From an uncultured Lachnospiraceae bacterium (GTDB lineage: Bacteria > Bacillota > Clostridia > Lachnospirales > Lachnospiraceae), in assembly GCA_910588965.1 (NCBI GenBank), contig CAJUSO010000005.1, positions 1 to 64,000 on the forward strand: 64,000 nt of DNA. Direction: 5' to 3'. Below the pieces are notes generated by a model, which ran no database searches, was not told the origin of the DNA, and saw nothing but the letters and a program-made list of their open reading frames with translations. The translations under genes were made by a program, and so were the position numbers. Positions 23,377-31,418 of this stretch are shown in pieces. The first letter of the stretch is position 1. The number at the start of each line of letters is the position of its first letter.

Positions 23377-25001
23377 CTTTGGGAAAAGCCTACATGGGGG
23401 GGAAAACAGGATGCACACGGCCAGCCATCAGGGCTTCCGTTGTCAAAGCGGAGTGCACGACACAGATAAGTGCGGATGAGAAACGTTATGCCTCAGACTG
23501 GACAGAGCCGGAACTCCCGCTGGAAGAGTTGGGTGAAATGGTAAGGAACTCCAATATACTGCCACAGTGCATCCGCGCATACAAAAACAATATTGCGGGC
23601 TATGGCATAGGGATAAAGTATATTGAGGACGATCAGGAAGAGACGGAAGAGGCAAAGGCAGAATGGGGGAGGCTGCAGGACATTGTGAACCTCCTTAGCA
23701 TAGAGCAGGACACGAAGCAGGTCTTCGAAGACGTCATAGAGGCAAGGGAGAAATACGGGGTTGCCTTCTGCGAGGTCATAAGGGACCTGCAAGGGAATGT
23801 CGTCCAGCTGGATTTTATTAAGGATACCGCATCCATGAGGAAGAGCAAGCCCCTGCTGCCATACCAGGACATGGGGTATTTCTACCGCGGGAGGGTAGTC
23901 AGGCGGAAAAAGAAGTTCCGGAAGTATAAACAGGAAATTGGCGGCTCTGCTGTCTATTTCAAGGAATTTGGCGACCCGCGCACCATGGATCTGAGGGATG
24001 GGGCCTATAAGGATGGTATTGAGAGGCAGTACCAGGCGAATGAGGTTATTGACTTCCCTGTCGGGATTGGGGATTATGGTGAGGTACGGTGGATTGGCCA
24101 GATCCTTGGCTCTGATGGCTCACGTAGGGCAGAACACCTGAACAACAATTACTTTGTCAATGGCCGCCATATCCCACTGCTGATTGCCATAAAGGGCGGG
24201 ACGCTCACAGACGAAAGCTATGCCAAGCTCCAGGAATATATGGATGGCATCCGGGGGGCAGCTGGGCAGCATTCTTTCCTGATCCTGGAGACGGAGAGCA
24301 TTGAGAATAATTTTGATGTAAAGCAGCCAGAGATAGAACTGAAGGATTTGGCAGGGGTGCTGCAGAAGGATGAACTATTCCAGGAATATATAGAGAACAA
24401 CAGGAAGCGTGTGCAGAGCGCCTTCAACCTACCAGACCTGTATGTGGGCTACACAAAGGACTTTAACCGGGCAACGGCGCAGACTGCAATGGAAATTACA
24501 GAAAAACAGGTGTTCCAGCCGGAGCGCACATCCTTGGCATGGGTAATCAACCACCGCCTCCTGAATGGATACCAGTTCAGGTACTGTGAGGTAGAGTTTA
24601 AGGCACCGGAAATCACGAACCCGGACGACCTGTACAAGATACTGACCGTGGCAGAGAAGGCGGGCGGGCTCCCGCCAAATAAGGCGAAGCAGGTGGCATA
24701 CCAGGCACTGGGCGAAAGCAGCGATGACTACCCAGGGGGATGGGGCGAGGTGCCGGTTGCCGTGTCAGCCAAAAATGCAGGGCAGGCGCCTGGCCAGGGG
24801 GACTTGCCCATGGCAATTAGGGAAGCTATGGGAGGGAAACAGGCACAGCAGCAGGAAGAATGGCGCCAGGCAGGGCAGCAGCTGGACGGGCAGATTGAGA
24901 AGGCAGAGCAGAATGGCGAGCCTGGCGAGGTGGTGGCCGTCATGAAGGAGGTACGCCGCCTGCTGCATGATATAAGGGAACAGGTGGATAGCGATGGGTA
25001 A
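23373..25001 (+). CDS. Portal protein (PBSX type)
   Basis: The 542-aa protein starts at ATG 23373 overlapping the terminase stop. Regions such as LDFIKDTASMRKSKPLLPYQ, FVNGRHIPLLIAIKGGT and NNRKRVQSAFNLPDLYVGYT are portal-like, and a glutamine-rich C-terminal tail (KQAQQQEEWRQAGQQLDGQI) is typical of PBSX-family portals. It forms the dodecameric ring through which DNA passes. The next gene starts 8 nt before its end. Confidence 0.92.
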   Translation: MTLGKAYMGGKTGCTRPAIRASVVKAECTTQISADEKRYASDWTEPELPLEELGEMVRNSNILPQCIRAYKNNIAGYGIGIKYIEDDQEETEEAKAEWGRLQDIVNLLSIEQDTKQVFEDVIEAREKYGVAFCEVIRDLQGNVVQLDFIKDTASMRKSKPLLPYQDMGYFYRGRVVRRKKKFRKYKQEIGGSAVYFKEFGDPRTMDLRDGAYKDGIERQYQANEVIDFPVGIGDYGEVRWIGQILGSDGSRRAEHLNNNYFVNGRHIPLLIAIKGGTLTDESYAKLQEYMDGIRGAAGQHSFLILETESIENNFDVKQPEIELKDLAGVLQKDELFQEYIENNRKRVQSAFNLPDLYVGYTKDFNRATAQTAMEITEKQVFQPERTSLAWVINHRLLNGYQFRYCEVEFKAPEITNPDDLYKILTVAEKAGGLPPNKAKQVAYQALGESSDDYPGGWGEVPVAVSAKNAGQAPGQGDLPMAIREAMGGKQAQQQEEWRQAGQQLDGQIEKAEQNGEPGEVVAVMKEVRRLLHDIREQVDSDG

Positions 25002-26466
25002 TCCAATCTTAAAAGTTGATGGCCTGATTAATGCAATTGATGCATACATTAAGAAGGCAGATGAAGATTTGGAAAAGCAGCTTGCCGCAGAAGGTTTTGC
25101 CGCAGCAGGCGCAGCAGTGGCGGCCATCAACGAGATTGAGGATGCCGTCCGGGACGCCCTGGAGGGGCATGCGGACAGGCTCCTGGCTAAGCTGGAGGAA
25201 GCGGACAGTATTGAAGCCTTCCTCACAGAGGCCTGGCCAGGCATAAAGTCGGAAAAGGAGCTTCGGGACGCCTTGGAGAAAATCCTGCGGCAGCAGTTCC
25301 AGTCCCTGATGGGGGAGTGTGTGCAGGATTTCCTGGTGGATGCGGACAAGGCGCTGGCCATTGACAGGCGCATCACGAAGCCCGCCCAGGACTTCATCGA
25401 AAGCTGGAGCAGCCAGTTAGCTGGCCTCATGCATCTTAATACCAATAAGCAGATTGAGAAGATACTCCTGGACAGCCAGGAAAAGGCTCTTTCCATTGAA
25501 CAGGTGGCAGATGCCATAGGAAGGAGCGGGATACGCTCCCCAGGCTGGCGGGCAAGGCGGGTTGCCCAGACGGAAGTGCTGCGCATTGAGTCGTATGCCC
25601 AGCTGGAGTACATGCGCCAAGACCCGTCCGTGGAGGAAAAAGAGTGGGTGCATACTGGGGCGCATAAAAATAGGCCAAGGGAAAACCATGTGGAGATGAA
25701 TGGGCAGAGGGTAGCAGTTGAAGAAAGATTTGAGCTGGAATGTGTAGATAGGAAAACACGCAACCCAATGTGCCCAAGGGATATCTGCCTCCCTGCGTCT
25801 GAAACTGTGAACTGCCACTGCATCATGAAGCAGATACGCAATGAAAAGGTTATGGGTATGTCTGTGGACGAACGCAGGGCATTGCGGGAAAAATATATGG
25901 ATGAGGTGGATGCGGAATGGGAACGCAATTATAATATTGATCTTTTCGGAGAAGAGGAATCTTCTGATATACAGGCCACAGTTCTTCCAGAGCATATGAA
26001 AAAGTATGTGCCTGACAAAGAACGGAGGAAGGAAATCATTAAGCGTGGAATCGATGCAGATAAGCCAATATTTGATGATGGGAGGCTTGGGGCAGCAGCA
26101 AAATACATAAAGCCAGAGGAAAATTATTATGATGTTGTATTGCATGGAAGCCCGAATTTTGTGGAATTTTTCGGGGAATCTATTGACGCTGAAACTCTAA
26201 GTGCTATAATTATACAAAGGGAAGATTATACAAAGGGAAAGGCAATACGCCTGATTTCTTGCTGTACAGGGCAGGAAGAGAATGGCGTTGCACAATTTAT
26301 AGCCAATAAACTGAATGTGGAAGTCCTTGCCCCTACGGAAAATGTTTCTTTATACTATGGAATGAATAATGGAAAAAAGGTTACTACATTGGAGGTGGAA
26401 TCAGCCATTGGCGAAAAAGATGGGGAATGGGTTTCTTTTACTCCCAAAGAAAGGGAAGGTGATTAA
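24994..26466 (+). CDS. MuF-type head morphogenesis protein with C-terminal toxin-like domain
   Basis: The 490-aa protein has two parts. Residues 1-300 are a minor head (SPP1 gp7/Mu F) protein: RARRVAQTEVLRIESYAQLE, then WVHTGAHKNRPRENH and ETVNCHCIM are its conserved blocks. Residues 340-490 are unrelated and more AT-rich: VVLHGSPNFVEFFG with H384, then IRLISCCTG with C423/C424, then LAPTENVSLYYG and WVSFTPKE. An HG...SC layout resembles clan CD (caspase/C80-like) peptidases and is found at the ends of polymorphic toxins. A 94-aa gene follows after 2 nt, where immunity genes sit. MuF proteins with exchangeable toxin tips are known from temperate phages. The enzymatic activity is inferred. Confidence 0.85.
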   Translation: MGNPILKVDGLINAIDAYIKKADEDLEKQLAAEGFAAAGAAVAAINEIEDAVRDALEGHADRLLAKLEEADSIEAFLTEAWPGIKSEKELRDALEKILRQQFQSLMGECVQDFLVDADKALAIDRRITKPAQDFIESWSSQLAGLMHLNTNKQIEKILLDSQEKALSIEQVADAIGRSGIRSPGWRARRVAQTEVLRIESYAQLEYMRQDPSVEEKEWVHTGAHKNRPRENHVEMNGQRVAVEERFELECVDRKTRNPMCPRDICLPASETVNCHCIMKQIRNEKVMGMSVDERRALREKYMDEVDAEWERNYNIDLFGEEESSDIQATVLPEHMKKYVPDKERRKEIIKRGIDADKPIFDDGRLGAAAKYIKPEENYYDVVLHGSPNFVEFFGESIDAETLSAIIIQREDYTKGKAIRLISCCTGQEENGVAQFIANKLNVEVLAPTENVSLYYGMNNGKKVTTLEVESAIGEKDGEWVSFTPKEREGD

Positions 26467-26468
26467 TC

Positions 26469-26753
26469 ATGAAGCATGCAATGAAAAATAAGTTAACAGA
26501 AAAAGCCCCAGATTTTGATGTAAAAGAGTTGCCTCCAGAAGAAAAAGAAAAAGTACTTGGGTATATGAGGAGTGTAGAATATAATTGTGTAGGAGGACGG
26601 ATTTTTGACTGCAAAACCCGAAAAAGGCTAAAGGAAGAAGTGCTTGGCTTTGAAAAAGATGGTTATATTTGGACAACTGCTGACATTTACCATTTTGAGA
26701 AATATGATGCAGAATTGGATGAAGGTTTTTATAATATAGTGATGGGTGCATAG
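26469..26753 (+). CDS. Candidate immunity protein for the MuF toxin domain
   Basis: The 94-aa gene starts 2 nt after the MuF-toxin stop, with GAAAGGGAAGGTGAT as ribosome site. It is AT-rich like the toxin tail and unlike the surrounding head genes. It is charged, without signal peptide or membrane segment (KELPPEEKEKVLGYMRSVEY, then DGYIWTTADIYHFEKYDAEL), consistent with a cytoplasmic inhibitor. No family was recognised. The role rests on position and composition. Confidence 0.6.
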   Translation: MKHAMKNKLTEKAPDFDVKELPPEEKEKVLGYMRSVEYNCVGGRIFDCKTRKRLKEEVLGFEKDGYIWTTADIYHFEKYDAELDEGFYNIVMGA

Positions 26754-26799
26754 CTTCCATTGGATAAATTTGATATATTGCTAAGAGTGGCATAGAAAG

Positions 26800-26830
26800 C
26801 CCGCTTACATAGTGTAGGCGGGTATTTTTA
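26800..26830 (+). terminator. Rho-independent terminator after the toxin-immunity pair
   Basis: The stem CCCGCTTACA/TGTAGGCGGG with a 3-nt loop is followed by TATTTTTAT. It would stop or reduce head-operon transcripts before the regulatory cassette. Confidence 0.85.
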
Positions 26831-26883
26831 TACCTATCGAGAAATTATTTAATAGGTAAGGTGGAAAAAGTTAAATTTGCCTA

Positions 26884-26936
26884 TTGACATTGTACGTGCA
26901 ATTTGGTATAGTAACAATGCGCAGATTGTACGTGCA
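26884..26936 (+). promoter_or_regulatory. Promoter with paired ATTGTACGTGCA operators
   Basis: TTGACA 26884-26889 and TATAGT 26907-26912 are 17 bp apart. ATTGTACGTGCA occurs at 26889-26900 (between -35 and -10) and at 26925-26936 (downstream, before the ribosome site), 36 bp apart. TGTACGTGCA is nearly palindromic. The ribbon-helix-helix protein encoded next is the obvious ligand. Confidence 0.8.
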
Positions 26937-26956
26937 TTTTGAAAGGAGGGAGTAAA

Positions 26957-27136
26957 GTGTCGCCCAAAATGGGACAAAAGCTGACGGATAATCCCCGTAA
27001 TGTTAGGTTGGAAATTCGCTTGACGCAATCTGAAAGTGAATTACTGGAAGAATGTGCTGAAAAGCTGAATACCACCAAAACAAAGGTAATAACAAAAGGG
27101 ATAGAGATGGTTAGCAAAGAAATGAACAAAAAATAG
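26957..27136 (+). CDS. Ribbon-helix-helix regulator, 59 aa
   Basis: It has a GTG start after GAAAGGAGGGAGTAAA. VRLEIRLTQSESELLEECAE, then KLNTTKTKVITKGIEMV, is an Arc/CopG-type fold: a basic beta strand then two helices. It probably binds the two ATTGTACGTGCA sites in its own promoter. It opens a cassette that interrupts the head operon. Confidence 0.75.
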   Translation: MSPKMGQKLTDNPRNVRLEIRLTQSESELLEECAEKLNTTKTKVITKGIEMVSKEMNKK

Positions 27137-27192
27137 AGAGTTGCCGCCCACCAAGCAACCAACTCTCTACAGCCACTCCGCAAAGGGAATGT
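27128..27192 (-). ncRNA. Small antisense-type RNA candidate
   Basis: On the minus strand, TTGAAT (27227-27222) and TATAAT (27204-27199) are 17 bp apart. About 65 nt later comes a strong hairpin with arms AGAGAGTTG/CAACTCTCT (27134-27170) followed by TATTTTTTG in the minus direction. This gives a complete short transcription unit with no ORF, facing the regulator gene's 3' end. The hairpin could also terminate the regulator mRNA. Confidence 0.55.
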
Positions 27193-27248
27193 AAATCTAT
27201 TATACCTTCTCCTTTGCAGAAATTCAATAGGTAAAAGGAGATTTTGTT

Positions 27249-27812
27249 ATGGTAAAACTGATAACGAAGAAACAGCCGGAAATCATTCTGAAAAAGGAAG
27301 AACTGCTTGAAAGCAGGCATTGGATAATTATTCACAATATCTACAAAATGAAACATTACACCATTTTTTATGATTACAGAGAACATATTTTCGTAAATCC
27401 CGGAATAGAGGACTACGAGAGGATTTTGGAGATTTTGCAAAGTATTTTTGTTTGCAGATACATCAATAACAAGTTGGAAAAGCTGTTTGTTGAGCTGAAA
27501 GCATTGACCGACAAGGAAACGGATAGTGCAGTCCTTACAATGTGGTATGATTGGAGAGAATCAGTTCGCAAATTGGAACTGAATGAACAGGCAAACGCCG
27601 CACTGAAAGCGGCAAAAAGCAACTGCCTTTATTGCAAATCCCGAAAGCAAAAAGACATTATAAAAGAGTTATTTGACATAGGATTTGGATTGTATGAGCC
27701 GAAAGCGGAGTGCAACTGGCAACAAGGGGCAGAAAACGCTTTTATGTATGGGTACTTAATGGGAATGAAAGCGAACAGTTCAGATGTTGCGAAAGGTGGT
27801 GCAATGACATGA
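27249..27812 (+). CDS. Phage accessory protein, 187 aa
   Basis: ATG 27249 follows GTAAAAGGAGATTTTGTT. It is a helical protein with KLELNEQANAALKAAKSNCL, then YCKSRKQKDII; no known domain. It belongs to the regulatory cassette between head genes. A 15-codon ORF (27809-27856, MKKEHMDLATEIIGK) overlaps its end and may be translated too. Confidence 0.55.
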   Translation: MVKLITKKQPEIILKKEELLESRHWIIIHNIYKMKHYTIFYDYREHIFVNPGIEDYERILEILQSIFVCRYINNKLEKLFVELKALTDKETDSAVLTMWYDWRESVRKLELNEQANAALKAAKSNCLYCKSRKQKDIIKELFDIGFGLYEPKAECNWQQGAENAFMYGYLMGMKANSSDVAKGGAMT

Positions 27813-27852
27813 AAAAAGAACACATGGACCTTGCAACGGAGATTATCGGGAA

Positions 27853-27942
27853 ATGAAAAAGCGGCTTATCGTATGCCAGATTGCACTGGCGGTATCGGTG
27901 GTATGCAATGTCATTTTGGTGGCGGCTCTGATTCTCGGTTAA
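27853..27942 (+). CDS. Small membrane peptide, 29 aa
   Basis: ATG 27853 overlaps the 15-codon ORF stop as ATGA. MKKRLIVCQIALAVSVVCNV, then ILVAALILG, is a basic start plus one long transmembrane helix. Function is unknown; similar tiny membrane proteins often sit in phage moron cassettes. Confidence 0.45.
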   Translation: MKKRLIVCQIALAVSVVCNVILVAALILG

Positions 27943-27983
27943 AATAGTACAAATTATCTTCGATTCTATGATACGATTATTTC

Positions 27984-28038
27984 AGCGGAGATAGTGAGTG
28001 CAACACGACAAGCGGTAAGCCTTAACCGTTTCTCCGCT
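27984..28038 (+). promoter_or_regulatory. Structured leader before the antirepressor
   Basis: AGCGGAGA (27984-27991) pairs with TCTCCGCT (28031-28038), and between them CGGTAAG and CTTAACCG form a second hairpin. The structure ends about 40 nt before the antirepressor start and may affect its translation. Confidence 0.4.
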
Positions 28039-28080
28039 ATTCTGATAAAAGGCGATTTTATGGAAAGGCAGGTAAAGCGG

Positions 28081-28902
28081 ATGAATGAAATCGTAAAAGT
28101 CGGCAGTAACGATATTCCAGTGATTGAATGGAAAGGACAGAGAGTTATCACTACAGCGCAACTTGCGGAAGTGTATGGAGCGTCCGAAACACAGGTTAAG
28201 CAAAATTATGGCAACAATGCAATTCATTTCAAAGATGGGGAACACTATTTCTTATTAAAAGGAGCGGAATTAAAGGAGTTCAAGAACAGGGTAGAAAATT
28301 TCTCCCTTGTTGGAAAGAATGCAAATCAGATTTATTTGTGGACGCGCAAGGGAGCAAGCCGCCACTGTAAAATGCTTGGAACTGATAAGGCATGGGAGCA
28401 GTTCGACGAATTGGAAGAAAATTATTACAATCCGCAGCGGCAGGCTTTATATGGTGAACGGCTTATTTCTATGGCAGTGATTGAAGCCTATAAAATTTTG
28501 GGAGAAAAGGACAAGCAAATAGAAAGATTGGAAAGCACTGTACAGGATATGGACAAGGTTATTGGAGAGCTGACACCAAAAGCAAACTATGTTGACCTTA
28601 TTCTGAAAAACACAGCAACCGTCCTGACAACGCAGATTGCCCAGGATTACGGAATGTCTGCAAAAGCATTTAATAAGAAACTGGAAGGGCTTGGAATACA
28701 GCGCAAGGTAGGCGGACAGTGGATATTGTACGCAAAATATCTTGGCAAGGGATATGTGCATAGCAAGACGATTGACATTGTGCACTCCAACGGACAGCCG
28801 GATGTGAGAATGCAGACGGAATGGACACAGAAAGGTAGATTGTTTCTCTACGAAGAATTAAAGAAGCATGACATCTATCCCGTGATAGAGCAAGCAGCGT
28901 GA
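28081..28902 (+). CDS. Phage antirepressor (ORF6N + KilAC type)
   Basis: This is a 273-aa protein. The N-terminal ORF6N domain reads DIPVIEWKGQRVITTAQLAE, then IHFKDGEHYFLLKGAEL and LWTRKGASRHCKML. The C-terminal KilAC domain has KNTATVLTTQIAQDYGMSAK, then FNKKLEGLGIQRKVGGQW. Antirepressors of this build relieve repression by binding the phage repressor or DNA. ATG 28081 with AGGCAGGTAAAGCGG is preferred. ATG 28060 is possible. A terminator follows at 28925. Its place inside the head operon is unusual. Confidence 0.85.
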   Translation: MNEIVKVGSNDIPVIEWKGQRVITTAQLAEVYGASETQVKQNYGNNAIHFKDGEHYFLLKGAELKEFKNRVENFSLVGKNANQIYLWTRKGASRHCKMLGTDKAWEQFDELEENYYNPQRQALYGERLISMAVIEAYKILGEKDKQIERLESTVQDMDKVIGELTPKANYVDLILKNTATVLTTQIAQDYGMSAKAFNKKLEGLGIQRKVGGQWILYAKYLGKGYVHSKTIDIVHSNGQPDVRMQTEWTQKGRLFLYEELKKHDIYPVIEQAA

Positions 28903-28924
28903 ACTAAATATTTTCAAACATAGA

Positions 28925-28959
28925 AACTGTTGGCCGATATTCGGTCGACAGTTTTTTAC
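28925..28959 (+). terminator. Terminator after the antirepressor
   Basis: AACTGTTGGCC (28925-28935) pairs with GGTCGACAGTT (28943-28953, with G-U pairs), followed by TTTTTTACTT. It closes the regulatory cassette. Confidence 0.85.
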
Positions 28960-28980
28960 TTACAGAAATGAGGTGATTGC

Positions 28981-29043
28981 ATGGAGGGAAAGCACATGGG
29001 AAAAGGCAAGGCATGGCGTAAGGGCTCTATGCCTTTTTTATGA
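28981..29043 (+). CDS. Possible 20-aa peptide overlapping a hairpin
   Basis: ATG 28981 follows AGGTGATTGC and encodes MEGKHMGKGKAWRKGSMPFL. Its 3' half is also an RNA hairpin (AAGGCAT 29008-29014 with ATGCCTT 29029-29035, then TTTTT), so a terminator and an ORF coincide. The peptide may not be real. Confidence 0.3.
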   Translation: MEGKHMGKGKAWRKGSMPFL

Positions 29044-29069
29044 AATTCTGCCAGGAAGGAGGGGCATGG

Positions 29070-30428
29070 ATGGCGAATAGGATTGCCAAAGCGTATGAGA
29101 TGACGGACGCAAAGATAACGTTCGTCTCACTGGTGGATAAGGCCGCCAATAAGAAACGGTTCCTTATCACGAAAGCAGGGGATGGGGACGCCCAGTTCCT
29201 GACCTATGGGCGTATCCTGAAAACGGATAAGGAAGCCCATTATATTACTGGGGTTGTGTATGAGCCGATGGCGGAGGATACCCAGGGAAATTACATGACG
29301 GAGGAGGAAATCACCAAAGCGGCTCACTGGTTTGTGAAGAACGGCAGCAGCGTTGACCTGCAGCACAGCTTCGAGCCGCTGGAGGGCGCAGCCGTGGTGG
29401 AGAGCTCAGTCGCAAAGTGTGACTTTGAGATTGACGGGGAGCCCATCCGTAAGGGGACATGGCTCATGACTGTGGAGGTCACGGACCCTGCCGTGTTCGA
29501 GGCGGTGGAGAAGGGGGAGATCACGGGCTTCTCTATGGGAGGGGTCGGGCAGTACAGCCAGGAGGATGTGGACATCGCCAAGGCGGGGGCGCTGCCGGAT
29601 GCCAAGGGCAAGGAAGGGAAGGGCATCCTGAAGCGGCTGGCCGGGATGTTCGGTATGGACGTGGTGGAGAAGGGGGCAGTGAAGGACAGCTATATTGGAC
29701 GCATCACGTCCGAGAATTTCTGGCAGGCGTTTTATGCCCTGCAGGATGTACTCTTCCGCTGGAGCTGGCATGATGACAGGTATATGCCTGAGCCTGATCC
29801 CGTGGTTATCCAGGAGGCGCTTGCGGATTTCAATGAGATTGTCACGGAACTGCTGGCAGACCCAGGCACAGCTGCCAAGTCTGTGGATAGCATCCGCAAG
29901 GCAGGGAAGAAACTAAGCGCTGCGAACAGGGACACGCTGAGAGGCATCCATGAGAGCCTGGGCGAGTTCCTGTCAAAGTTCGAGGATGAAGAAGAGGAGG
30001 GAATGGAAGTGACGAAGACAGAGATGCAGGAAATCGTGAAGGCTGCCGTGGCTGAATGCATGGGGAAGCCACCCATAGGCCAGAAAACAGTGGCAGGCAG
30101 CAGCATCACAAAAAATGACATTGTGGAGGCCGTAAGGCAGGCAATGGCCGGGGAGGCATCCACGCAAGGCGCACAGGCGCCTTCTGGGGGCACAGTGACA
30201 AAGGCGGATGTCCAGGGGATGATTGAAGCGGCCATCCGGAAGGCCACGGGGGAGGAAGACACAGACGGGCAAGGGGAAGGGAGGGAAAGCCTTGAGGAGG
30301 CCATCGCCAAGGCGGTCTCTGCGGCCATGGAGCCGTTCATGAAGCAGGCCGGCCTCCCCACGAACCTCAATAACGGGGATGTACAGAAGGCAGCAGAAGA
30401 AATGCATTACCTGCATGGCATTATTTAA
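29070..30428 (+). CDS. XkdF-type prohead protease fused to scaffold
   Basis: This is a 452-aa protein. The N-terminal half starts MANRIAKAYEMTDAKITFVS and LVDKAANKKRF, and carries a protease-like H-S pair (VDLQHSFEPLEGAAVVESSV; EITGFSMGGVGQY), as in PBSX XkdF, a putative serine protease. Residues 250-452 are helical and E/K/A-rich, like an internal scaffold that is cleaved during head maturation. It lies just before the capsid gene, the conserved position. ATG 29070 has AAGGAGGGGCATGG upstream. Confidence 0.85.
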   Translation: MANRIAKAYEMTDAKITFVSLVDKAANKKRFLITKAGDGDAQFLTYGRILKTDKEAHYITGVVYEPMAEDTQGNYMTEEEITKAAHWFVKNGSSVDLQHSFEPLEGAAVVESSVAKCDFEIDGEPIRKGTWLMTVEVTDPAVFEAVEKGEITGFSMGGVGQYSQEDVDIAKAGALPDAKGKEGKGILKRLAGMFGMDVVEKGAVKDSYIGRITSENFWQAFYALQDVLFRWSWHDDRYMPEPDPVVIQEALADFNEIVTELLADPGTAAKSVDSIRKAGKKLSAANRDTLRGIHESLGEFLSKFEDEEEEGMEVTKTEMQEIVKAAVAECMGKPPIGQKTVAGSSITKNDIVEAVRQAMAGEASTQGAQAPSGGTVTKADVQGMIEAAIRKATGEEDTDGQGEGRESLEEAIAKAVSAAMEPFMKQAGLPTNLNNGDVQKAAEEMHYLHGII

Positions 30429-30448
30429 TTTCAGAAGGAGGCATAGGC

Positions 30449-31408
30449 ATGGCATTATTAAAAAGCAACAGGCAAATTGTGAAGGACTCATCCGCAATCA
30501 CGACAGGGGTGGTCACAAGCGGTCTGCTCCAGCCGTACCAGGCAAAGAAGTTCCTGCGCCAGACGTTTGACGCAACCCCGCTGATGGCGGCTATCCGGCA
30601 CGAGACGAGGGCAGAGAAGTCCGGCGAGATTGACAAGATTGGGATTTCTGGCAGGATCCTGAGGGGGAAGGCCGAAAATACGGATGACGGCTACCGGGCA
30701 AAGCCCCATTTTGGTGTCATCAAATACCAGACAACCCCTGTAAGGCTTCCTTGGGAGATTACAGAAGAGACCATCCGTGAGAATATCGAGGGGGAGGGCT
30801 TTGAGAAGGCAGTCACGGACCTGATGACGGTGCAGATTGGAGTTGACACGGAAGACCTGGTTATCAATGGGGACGAAGGGATTGACGCTTCAGACCCAGA
30901 TTATGACTTCCTGAAGCTGAACACAGGCATCAAGAAACTGATTTCCACAGGGGGGCATATCATTGATGTCACAGGTGCCACGGACATGGAGATGGAGATG
31001 TTCTACAAGGCGGTAGCATCCATGCCGAACAAGTACAACAACGGCAAGCTCCGGTGGCTGATGTCTCCGACCAGGTCGCAGCAGTGGGAGCTGTTCCTGC
31101 TGAACAAGGTCATCAATAATGGCGGCGTCGTTCCAGAGGCACTCTATAAGAGCCCTGCTGCCATCCAGACCTTGCCAGTCCCGAACATGGATGATACGAC
31201 TGTAATCCTGACAGATCCCAAGAATATCATCGAGGTCAACACTTACACAGTGAAGATCCGGAAGGACGCCACGTCCAAAGAGGCAATTATGATGGATAAG
31301 CGTTTCTATGTGACACATTTTGACTTTGATGTAATCATTGAGGAGCTTGATGCCACGGCAATAATCAAGGGCCTCCCTGAATACGACTTCTCAAAGTCAT
31401 ACCAGTAA
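30449..31408 (+). CDS. Major capsid protein
   Basis: The 319-aa protein has the HK97-type capsid layout: a helical N-arm (MALLKSNRQIVKDSSAITTG), a P-domain region with FEKAVTDLMTVQIGVDTEDL, and the C-terminal strand DATSKEAIMMDKRFYVTHFD. It follows the protease/scaffold gene and precedes connector genes, as PBSX XkdG does. AAGGAGGCATAGGC precedes the ATG. Confidence 0.92.
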   Translation: MALLKSNRQIVKDSSAITTGVVTSGLLQPYQAKKFLRQTFDATPLMAAIRHETRAEKSGEIDKIGISGRILRGKAENTDDGYRAKPHFGVIKYQTTPVRLPWEITEETIRENIEGEGFEKAVTDLMTVQIGVDTEDLVINGDEGIDASDPDYDFLKLNTGIKKLISTGGHIIDVTGATDMEMEMFYKAVASMPNKYNNGKLRWLMSPTRSQQWELFLLNKVINNGGVVPEALYKSPAAIQTLPVPNMDDTTVILTDPKNIIEVNTYTVKIRKDATSKEAIMMDKRFYVTHFDFDVIIEELDATAIIKGLPEYDFSKSYQ

Positions 31409-31418
31409 GGAGGGGCTT

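Noticed and set aside
24765..25928. 387-codon minus-strand frame over portal and MuF genes
   Set aside because: It is a mirror of two well-supported genes; serine/arginine-rich product without motifs.
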